Assembly (NCBI GenBank): GCA_030144725.1
Contig: JASKMD010000002.1
Span: 484,001-548,000, forward strand
From: Haematococcus lacustris
Lineage: Eukaryota; Chlorophyta; Chlorophyceae; Chlamydomonadales; Haematococcaceae
Direction: 5' to 3'
DNA length: 64,000 nt
Below are positions 52,053 to 64,000 of this stretch, piece after piece; positions within the stretch are counted from its first letter, which is position 1; the number at the start of each line of letters is the position of its first letter. The position numbers were made by a program, and so were the translations under genes. The notes beneath the pieces were generated by a model. It was not told where the DNA came from, ran no database searches, and saw only the letters and a list, made by a program, of their open reading frames with translations.

Positions 52053-52337
52053 GATGGCAGCAGCAGTAGCAGCTGCAGCAGTAGCAGCAGCAGCAGTAGC
52101 AACAGAGGACTATAAGGCTCGTGGATGGTGGGGGTGGATGGTGGGGGCAGCGCTCACCTTGCAGGTTGGGAGGGCAGTTGCTGCTCCTGCTCATTGGCCA
52201 CTGGCAGCGTGGCAAATCTGTTGCGTGTCGTCGGCAACACTGTGGGGGCTGCACGGTGCACCCGCTGAGCTGTGGCGCGTGTGGCCGAAGTCTGCGCTGC
52301 TGCCTGCCATGCGCGCTCTCTAGCGGGGGTGTAATGC

Positions 52338-53716
52338 TCACACAGTCCTCCCATGAAGGCCATCCAACACGTGGCAGCGGGGGTGTTGTTTACACACCTG
52401 GTGGAACCACCACACCTCTGCACCCCCAGTGAGACGACCAGCAGCGTAGGGGACCCATAGATCCACAGGCATGTGGCATGCTTTGAAGTACCCCGTCAGA
52501 GACCGCCCCCAGGCCCTCACGTCCAACCCAGTGGCTATGCCCCCATGCAGGGGTGGTGGTGGCAGGCAGGAAGGGCTGGATGGCAGTGGCTGGGTTGGAC
52601 TAGACTGAGCTTGTTGCGCTGGCCTAGGCTGAGGGGAAGGGGGCGCGGTTGCCAGCAATAGGCGTTGGTGGGCACCCACCACAGCTGAGTAGGGCAGCCC
52701 AGGGATGCGCAATGCCCTGCCATACATGCACACATGCACACATGCCCGCATGCACACATTTGCACACATGCACACATTCACACATACATGCACACATGCC
52801 CTGCCATACATACACACATGCATCCCACAATGGTTTGTGGGAGGTGAGGTGGGTGGGTGCTTGGGAGGGCATGCATGGGAACTGCGTACCTTGGCAAGGG
52901 CGCTAGTGTTGTGTCCTGGCGTGGGCGCTTCAAAAGGGGTGACCTGAGGGACTCAGGGACGTGGGGAGAGCATGGAGGATGGTCTGGGAGGGGGTGGTTG
53001 GTGCTGACAGCCTGCTGGTATGCCGCCTCTTGCAGCTGCTTCTCCACCTGCTGCTGCTTCAGTAGCAGGCCTGCCTGTTGCTGCTGCAACAGGTGTTGTT
53101 GTGCTGCCAGCTGCTGCTGCACTTGGCGTTGCAATTCAGCCCCACTTTGTGCCTCAAGCTGTTGCTGCAACCTGTTAAGTTGTTGCTGCAACTGCAGCTG
53201 GTGCTGCTGCTCAGCCACGTGCTGCTCCCTCTGCTGCAGGTCCGCCTGCTGCTCTTGTTGCTGCTCAGCCATCTGCTGCTCCTGCTGTAGCAGAGCTGCC
53301 AGCTGCTGCGCCACCCGTTCTGCTATCTGCTGCTCTTTGCGTTGAAGTTCATCCCGCTGGAGATCATGCAGCTGTTGCTGTTGATGTTGCAAGCGTTGGG
53401 TGTCAGCAACTTGCTGCTCCCTCTGCTGCAGGTCAGCCTGCAGCTGGTGCAACTATGCCTCATAAGCACCAGCATCAGCCTGTGCCGGGGCCTCAGCCTC
53501 AGCGACAAGAGCCTTGGCCTTGGCCTCAGCCTCAGCAGCCCTGCGCTGTGCCATAACCTCCCTCGCTTTTTGCGCACCGGCACATCTAGCCATCACCCCC
53601 CTTTTCTTGTTAACCATGGCGTTTACAGGCCTGCACAGCGGCAAACACTTTTCCCAGCTCAGTGTCTGCATATTTTTCACTAATTCTTGCCGTTCGTGGT
53701 TGCTCTGAAGCCACAA
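52338..53716 (-). pseudogene. Coiled-coil gag-like protein, broken
   Basis: A minus-strand frame runs from about 53716 through a Lys/Ala-rich segment, hits one TAG at 53453, then continues in the same frame as a long Gln/Leu coiled coil (ADLQQREQQVADTQ to QVEKQLQEAAYQ). A CATGCACA-type simple repeat (52720-52800) shifts the frame. The C-terminal block DVRAWGRSLTGYFKACHMP, RLTGGAEVWWFHQV resembles the capsid part of Ty3-like Gag (F-x-YF...LTG-x-A-x-WW). Stops and the frame change mark it as non-functional. The Gag assignment is tentative. Confidence 0.5.
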
Positions 53717-54220
53717 GCACCAATAATCAGAAAATCAGAAATATTGCTGCATCATGTGGACTGAACCTGGGTTCAGCAACATTCCGCAATCGCGGTCACG
53801 CTCCCAACTCGCAATGCCATCGACCTGCAGATTAGGCGCCGTTTGAAGACAAAAGGTGACACTTTGGAGCGGGGGGCAAGCAGGCCGGGAAGCAGATGGT
53901 GAGCTTGGGAGAGAGTTTCGATGCGTGCTGAGACGTTGCAACACTAATGCGAGCTAACCTGAAAAGTTGACATTTCCAGTCAGGATGCGCCATTCACGCC
54001 GCACTGTGTCCAGGCTGCCTGTAGCCGTCGCTTAACGTGTCTGCGAAGCTCCATAACACGGCGCTGGTTGGGGGCCAGCCACCCGGCAAACCGCTGGAGC
54101 TATCTGCACTCTATTCGGGCCATCAGCAGCTCATCGCACAGATCGGCGGCCTCATCCGTGCAGAAATAAGAAATTTTTTATCTCTTGAGCCATGGGAATG
54201 CAGCCAATGGCGGGGGTGAC

Positions 54221-54354
54221 CAGGGATCGTCCCATCTACGTAGATTTACGTAGATCTAACGTTACATTAGATGGTTAGACTAGATCTAGCAAGCCAATCT
54301 GACGTTAGAATCGTCTAATCTAGTCTAACGTTAGATGGGTCGGGACGGTCCCTA
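54221..54354. mobile_element. hAT-type MITE, second copy (inverted)
   Basis: Same 134-base length as the copy at 28481-28614 but in opposite orientation. It starts CAGGGATCGTCCC and ends GGGACGGTCCCTA, with the same internal TAACGTTA and CTACGTAGA motifs. The flanking octamers (GGGGTGAC and ACAATACG) do not match, so the target duplication is lost or diverged. It lies 17 bases before the 3' junction of element B. Confidence 0.85.
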
Positions 54355-54371
54355 ACAATACGTCATCCACT

Positions 54372-55548
54372 CAGGTGTCCCCAACTAACAGAAAACCTAC
54401 CCCTGGTAATCAAAACGACGCCGCGTCCCAGCCACGTGGTCTCTAATTATGCTTCGCACATCCTCGGGTAGAGCACTCTGTCAGCTACGGGGTGAAGCGT
54501 GTATCATTAATTCCCGTGCATTGTGTTGAGCGCACTGGCGGCTCAAATGTCAACATTTAAATTCATGCGTGTATTGCTCATGCGGGCCTCGCCGCGATCG
54601 ACCGCCGCGACCGACGTGGCCCATTAGCCCCTGCAAACAGTCAGGGACAGTCGCCGCAGAAAAAACGGTCATCACGGCATGCCAAACAGATGCAACTGAG
54701 CAGTACAAGGTGTGTAGGCCATTGCTTTGTTACCTTGCTGGGTAGGTTGGGTCCGATCCCTCATGCCCGCCTTGCGCTTGCGTGTCGAGCTCGTGCTCAT
54801 CTCCGTTGTTGTCCCCTGCTGCTCCTCAGGTGCAGCAACAAGTGGAGGGGTGAGCAACCCTAGGGCTGCACTAGCACTTGCTTCCTGCTGCTGCCAGGGG
54901 GGTGCAGCAGGAGGGGTGGGCAGGTCAGGGGCGGCACCCACACCAGCTGCCTGCTGCTGCCAAGGGGGTGCAGCAGGAGGGGGGGGCAGGTCAGGGGCGG
55001 CACCAGCACCAGCTGCCTGCTGCTGCGAGGGGGGTGCAGCAGGAGGGGGGGGCAGGTCAGGGGCGGCTACTGTGTTGCAGATATGGGCCATGACAAGACC
55101 CTTCAGCTTGGGCTTCAGCCACCCCTTCCTCAGTTTCCCGGACAGTGGTGTGGCTGTAATCGCGCCCATCATAGGTCAGAGCATATGCTGCAGACAGTCT
55201 ATGCTGCCCCTCATTGTCCCCCACATCAACCACCACCTGTCCCACTCTATGAGTTGCTGCTGCTGCTTTCATCTCCGCCTTTGCTATCCGTCGGGCCATA
55301 GCTGCTGCTGCCTCCTCACGCCGCACTTCCTTGCGTAGCTCTGGCAGCCGCTGTGCAAAGTCAAGCACGTCCACGCTGTCAATGGCATCGATGTGGGTAC
55401 GCATGGACATGAGCTCAAGCAGAGCTGGTAGCTCCATGAACATACCCGTCCCATGCTTGAGTAGCTGCAGCAGGGACTCCACAGGGGCATTGGAGATTGG
55501 TGACTTTACAAGTGCTGCAAGATGAGCACGCTGCCGGCTGGGACTCAT
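54372..55548 (-). mobile_element. Repetitive element B (copy of element A 3' half)
   Basis: Minus-oriented. It shares the 3' tail (54372-54690) and end of the coding region with element A: CAGGTGTCCCCAACTAACAG junction, Pro-rich tandem units (AAPDLPPPPAAPPWQQQAAG type, about 63-base period, 54890-55065) and the basic STSSTRKRKAGMRDRTQ tail. Upstream, a frame from ATG at 55548 encodes MSPSRQRAHLAALVKSPISN, an acidic/Ala helical region (LRKEVRREEAAAAMARRIAK) and a segment not seen in A. A frame change near 55100 separates it from the Pro-rich part. A 100-base gap 100 bases further upstream hides the element's 5' end. Confidence 0.5.
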
Positions 55549-55648
55549 GGGTTTGCGTCTTGCAATGACTTGCTAGGGCCAGGGGGCGACATTGAGAGGG
55601 ACTGGGAGGGGGTGGGAAGGGGTGGGCAGGGGTGGGAGGGGGTGGAAG

Positions 55649-55748
55649 NNNNNNNNNNNNNNNNNNNNNNNNNNNNNNNNNNNNNNNNNNNNNNNNNNNN
55701 NNNNNNNNNNNNNNNNNNNNNNNNNNNNNNNNNNNNNNNNNNNNNNNN
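55649..55748. other. Assembly gap (100 N)
   Basis: One hundred unresolved bases flanked on the left by GGGTGGGAGGG-like simple sequence. It interrupts the 3' part of the minus-strand TPR gene. Confidence 1.
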
Positions 55749-58352
55749 GTACAGCATGGCCACCAGGCCAGCCCGCATGTCTAGGAACTCAGGGTCTCTG
55801 CACAGCTCACACCAGTATGTAGGTGCCTGACACAGGCCTGGTGTGCTAGTGGCTGGTGTGAGTGGCTGCAGAAAGCAAGAGCAAAGGGTGGGGCATGAGG
55901 TAATTGTGGGAGGCACATACACGCCAGGCTACACCAGTTGTACATAGAATCACAGATAGCTATCTATAGCAGGTCAGGAGGTCAGGAGGTTAGGAGGTTA
56001 GGAGATTATGAGGTTGGCAGGTTAGCAGGTTAGGAGGTTGGGGGGCGAGGAGGTTGGGAGGTGAGGAGGTTGGGAGGTGAGGAGGTTAAAAACGTGCATT
56101 GGCTACCGAATTGCACCATGCACCAGGCACATGGGCATCAGGCGCCAGACATCAAGAAGCTGGAGTGGAACTTTATGATACGTTGCTCTTAGCCATCGCA
56201 GTCAAGCACTCCTGCCAGTTGAGCAGTCTGCGCTTCATCATGACGGTTGCTATGCCTTGCAAAAGCAGGAGGGCTGTTGGTTTTGGAGGTGCCTGGTGGT
56301 ACTAGAGGTTGCAAAGTCAGGTTCAGGCCCTTGCTAATGCAATGATAGTGTAAGGTAGAGCACTAGGGGGTTGAAGGGGTGAAAGGGGCAGTAGGTAAGG
56401 CGGCAGGTAGGGTCGGTAACCATTTTCTGTTTCATTTGCCCACTTGCCTAGTTTAGAGCGCAAACTGGCATGGCCCAGGTCAAATCCTCAAGTTCATAGC
56501 CTCAACCCAGCCGGGCCCTCGTCCTGCCTTATGTTGTGGAGGGTGGGTAGGTGCTGTGCGTGTCACAGGGCCCAGCCAAGCAGGTTGACACAAGGCTCAT
56601 AGGTCGCAGGCTCAGCAGGCTGATGTGAGCTGCTGGCCCCTCACCTCCTCACCACCTGGCGGGCTACCCTCACAGCCAAAGCATCTTGCTGATCCTGGAA
56701 GGCGGCCAGGGCTGCATTGGCCAGTGCCAGGCTCTGCAAAGCAGGGTCCCTGGCCGCGGCCCTGAAGTGCAGCTGGGCCTCCTCCAGCCGACCCAGAGCC
56801 ACCTCTGCATTGCCTGCCCACCACATCCCAGCAAGCAAGTCGGGACGAGCACACAGCCTCAGGATGAGTAAGTCACACGCCATCCATGCTAGCACTAGAG
56901 GAGGCTGGAAGCACCAGAGGCGGGTAGGAAATTAGGTATTGGTACATACCTGTATATCTCATACAAACAGTCCGGATCACAGATAACACAGCCCCTACGC
57001 ATCAGTAGGGGAATAATGTGCTGTTGAGATTCAGGCACAGTGGCCAGCTAACAGCCAATGCGATCAATGCTGGACAATGGATGGCACTTGCAGGATGGGG
57101 ATGAGGAGAACAGGAACAGGAACAATATGGAACAGTATGAAATAGGAACAATATGTCATCCACTCCGACTTATCTCACTGCCGGCAGAGTGGCAAGCAGC
57201 AAATGGAGCCAGCAGTAAGCAGCAAGCAGCCAACAGCAAGCAGCAAACTGACAGCTAGCACATACATGCTGTCAAGCTTTCAGCTTAGGTGAGTGCGGGT
57301 GGCCGGCTGGGTAATGCACTGAGGACGTAGCACTGGTGTTGTTTATGATGTGGGGCGGAGTACTTGACAGGGTTCAGAGCAGCCACAAGGCTACGAGCCA
57401 CAGATTGGCAGTTATCACGTGAAAGGGTAATTCATTTGCATAATTAGTTGGGTGTCTCAAGGAACTGGTCGGCCCCGGGACCTCTAGGTCATGTCCTTGC
57501 TTTGGGCCAACACCACCGCACAGCAATGCACCTATGACTCCCGCAGCATGAAGGTGATGTGGCGTCACCAAGGGGTGTTTTGTCCTTTGTCGGTTCGCAG
57601 TAGACAGTGGGCTGAATGCCGGACATGCTTTAGGCATGAGGTCTGCGCGTCTGACACTGCGTTGCTGTTGCAGCCACGTCCTCAATGGTGTACCTGAGGC
57701 TGTGGGTGTCTACTCCTTGTATGGTGCCTGACCCTTGCAGGGGCAACTCAACAGTTTGCCATGCTGCACAGGCAGGCACGTAAGTTGACACAATGAAGTG
57801 CACACACTACTGTACTACAGCAGGCTCCTGTTCTTTAGGCCCAAGCTTGCAGGCCCTGGGCCGAAGCTGCTGGCATTGCTGCTGCAGCCTGACTCGCTGC
57901 AACTCACCTAGGTTGTTGAGTGTGGAGGCGTCCACATCATCCAGCACTGAGGGGCTACCACTGGGCCCAGACTCAAGCTCCACTGCATGCCTCAAGTCAC
58001 ATTCTGCAGCTGCCCACCTGCAGGATGATGCGAGTGCACACATCCTGACAGTAGACATGTGCGCACAAGGGACTGGAGCAGCGTGGCACATGGAACTAAA
58101 CCCAACGCCATTACATTGCAGCAACGCATTGTCTTTGACAAAGCCATGCATTAAAGGCAGGCGATGGGCCTCACACAATGTTTTCAGGGTAGTCTATGAA
58201 TGCCAGGCACGAAGGTAAGCTTGCATAGGTGAGACTGGCTTCAAGCGAAGGACGTGCCTCATGTTCTGAAGGCGCAAAGCCCCTCGATTGCTCCAGGCGG
58301 CTGAATTACTTGGGGCAAGCTCGATGACATGGGTCCATGCCACATCCTGGGC
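55749..58352 (-). CDS. TPR-repeat protein, partial and only partly resolved
   Basis: Clear coding exons on minus: 58352-58276 (AQDVAWTHVIELAPSNSAAW then SNRGALRLQ), 58017-57908 (WAAAECDLRHAVELE ... DDVDASTLNNL) and 56813-about 56645 (GNAEVALGRLEEAQLHFRAA, LANAALAAFQDQQDALAVR). The 57908/56813 junction is phase-consistent and rebuilds the TPR pattern NNLGNAEVALGRLEEA. The segment at 55828-55749 (DPEFLDMRAGLVAMLY) looks like the next exon and runs into the gap. The donor of exon 58352 and the 5' end are unresolved; an APLDRTVLKAFEDALRTTG segment at about 58520-58410 may be an upstream exon. The pattern (AIELAP.N.AAWSNRG...NNLGN) resembles chloroplast TPR proteins of plants, but no function can be given. 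Confidence 0.55.
55975..56090. repeat. GGAGGTTAG-type 9-base minisatellite
   Basis: About 12 degenerate units of GGAGGTTAG / GGAGGTGAG / GGAGGTTGG inside the presumed intron of the minus-strand TPR gene. Confidence 0.85.
56925..57025 (-). repeat. Dispersed repeat, copy 2 (inverted)
   Basis: Reverse-complement copy of 28640-28741; the cores GGAAATTAGGTATTGG, ACACAGCCCCTA and GCATCAGTAGGGG are shared. It lies 20 bases before the duplicated ARL2BP fragment. Confidence 0.75.
57047..57112 (+). pseudogene. Duplicated ARL2BP intron 2/exon 3 junction fragment
   Basis: About 65 bases match 17634-17728 of the ARL2BP gene (CAGCTAACAGCCAATGC, ATCAATGCTGGACAAT, ATGGCACTTGCAG, GATGGGGATGAGGAGA). The match lacks the 16 bases ATTCTCAAGCTTTTGC and includes the 3' splice site and the first codons of exon 3. 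It is followed by AACAGGAACAGG simple sequence. Too short to code. Confidence 0.8.
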
Positions 58353-58544
58353 CTGGATCACTCAAGCCATCCACTTCATGTGAGTATTGCATTGAAGGCT
58401 TGCATACAAGTACTGCCAGACAAAGACAGGCTTCGTAAGCTGCTGCATGACAAACCTCGCTTCCAGTAGTACGCAGAGCATCTTCAAATGCCTTCAACAC
58501 GGTACGATCAAGAGGTGCTTGCTGGGCACTATGGGATGGAGGAG

Positions 58545-58727
58545 GGCACCTGACTGGCGTAGTTGTCAGGACTAGGACACTGATGCTGGAGGTCAGCACC
58601 TGCCTACGGCTAAGGCCTGAGGAGTGGCTACACCTGTGTGTGAGCTTGGGCCCCATCCACGTAGGTATTGCCAAGCTAAGAAAATGGAAAACACCAGGCC
58701 AAGGATGCATGTAGCATCAGAACGCAA
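58545..58727. repeat. 183-base direct repeat, left copy
   Basis: Identical by eye to 63818-64000, same orientation, beginning GGCACCTGACTGGCG. The right copy runs off the window, so the full repeat may be longer. It lies upstream of the V-ATPase gene and close to the 5' end of the TPR gene. No conserved domain was recognised in any frame. Confidence 0.93.
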
Positions 58728-58860
58728 GCATCGGCAGGCCAAGCACCGAGGAGGGGCCCCCGTAGTCGGAAGTGTGATGAACTGGTTGGGCGTGCATGTC
58801 ACAGGTTGCAAGTTTTCAAGGGTGCAAGTAGCAAAGCAGTCCGCTGAACTCGCTGCCTGC

Positions 58861-58866
58861 TATAAT
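58861..58866 (+). promoter_or_regulatory. Possible TATA box of the V-ATPase A gene
   Basis: TATAAT 80 bases upstream of the ATG at 58946, in GC-rich surroundings. Assigned by position and sequence only. Confidence 0.3.
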
Positions 58867-58945
58867 TGTCAGAGCGGGGTCTAGCCAGTAGCTCAAGGCG
58901 ACAGGGGCCTGGGGGCCAACCCGGAGGAGGGCAGCTGCTGTAGCG

Positions 58946-63462
<4,517 letters not shown>

Positions 63463-63817
63463 GCTGCCTTCTCTCAAGCGAATGTTAGGCAGCAGCATTG
63501 GCTTTGACTACCACTCTCAACCCACGAGCACCACGTGCACGGGGCTGAACTGGCAGTGGCTGTCTAGACATGGCCTTGCAGGTGCTGGGCAGGGTTCACA
63601 GGCTGTCTGCGGACACCGGACTGGCTGACACCGGACTAGACTGACTGCTTGCAACGCATTGAAACATGCGCCGGCAACGTCGCAACTGACATGCTAACTT
63701 TGTGGTTGAATGTGAGGATGGGAATTGGCTGTGAGTCTGGGGGATGACAATTAACGAAATTGAGAAGGAGCTCACTTTTGTGCCGCCTGTGCCAACTTCT
63801 AGACTGTTGAAGTGTTC
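63463..63817. other. 3' flank of the V-ATPase A gene
   Basis: 355 bases between the stop codon and the right-hand direct repeat. It presumably contains the 3' UTR. No further gene or element seen. Confidence 0.5.
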
Positions 63818-64000
63818 GGCACCTGACTGGCGTAGTTGTCAGGACTAGGACACTGATGCTGGAGGTCAGCACCTGCCTACGGCTAAGGCCTGAGGAGTGG
63901 CTACACCTGTGTGTGAGCTTGGGCCCCATCCACGTAGGTATTGCCAAGCTAAGAAAATGGAAAACACCAGGCCAAGGATGCATGTAGCATCAGAACGCAA
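63818..64000. repeat. 183-base direct repeat, right copy (cut by window edge)
   Basis: Same sequence and orientation as 58545-58727. The match continues to the last base of the window, so its right boundary is unknown. Confidence 0.93.

Larger units (their letters stand above)
50380..53716 (-). mobile_element. Repetitive element A (gag-like and HTH-like coding relics)
   Basis: Minus-oriented unit whose 3' tail (50380-50715) and coding end (50840-51000) recur in element B. A conserved 3' junction starts CAGGTGTCCCCAACTAACAG in both copies, after which similarity stops abruptly. In 5' to 3' order it carries a coiled-coil/gag-like reading frame (53716-52338) and an Ala-rich plus HTH-like frame (52052-50868). 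I could not find terminal repeats or an enzyme domain, so the class (retroelement or DNA transposon) is unresolved. Confidence 0.55.

Overview
The window looks like nuclear DNA of a chlamydomonadalean green alga. It has short exons separated by many GT-AG introns (two are GC-AG), high GC, long pentanucleotide and trinucleotide repeats inside introns, chloroplast and thylakoid-lumen proteins, a cilium-associated protein, and secreted proline-rich and cysteine-rich wall-type modules. Several degenerate mobile-element proteins resemble repeat families I associate with Haematococcus lacustris, so I suspect that species or a close relative; this is inference. There is no operon logic. I built each gene model by following homology-like protein segments across splice sites and checking that the intron phases add up.

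Layout. 1-841 (-): N-terminal 280 codons of an RBBP6/Mpe1-type DWNN protein, running off the left edge. 877-1376 is an assembly gap followed by a 3.2 kb array of one 5-base unit (1377-4608). 5171-9560 (+): a secreted LPMO-like (chitin-binding type 4) protein with a proline-rich linker and cysteine-rich modules. 11484-12704 (+): a broken transposon-like gene. 16734-13147 (-): a thylakoid-lumen 15 kDa-type protein, divergent from an ARL2BP/BART gene (17302-18973, +). 25357-21457 (-): a protein with one CBM45-like starch-binding domain. 28111-27439 (-): LSM12. 28481-28614: a hAT-type MITE. 29960-28840 (-): relic of a Fanzor/TnpB-like gene. 34985-31068 (-): plastid-targeted GlpX-type (class II) fructose/sedoheptulose bisphosphatase. 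42468-35706 (-): an organelle-targeted TPR protein, divergent from a membrane-anchored protein kinase (42984-48134, +). 50380-55548 (-): two copies of a repetitive element with a second copy of the MITE between them. 58352-55749 (-): exons of another TPR protein, interrupted by a gap. 58946-63462 (+): V-ATPase catalytic subunit A, sitting between two identical 183-base direct repeats.

The genes are ordinary nuclear housekeeping, plastid carbon-metabolism and cilium genes and do not form a pathway cluster. The unusual material is the repeat biology: expanded pentamers, (CTG)n runs abutting 3' splice sites, transposon fragments antisense in introns, a possible transposon-derived C-terminus on a TPR gene, and a duplicated splice junction of the ARL2BP gene 39 kb away. 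I did not find a convincing new multi-gene system. The best single-gene candidates are the LPMO-like chimeric wall protein, the plastid GlpX enzyme and the CBM45-only protein.
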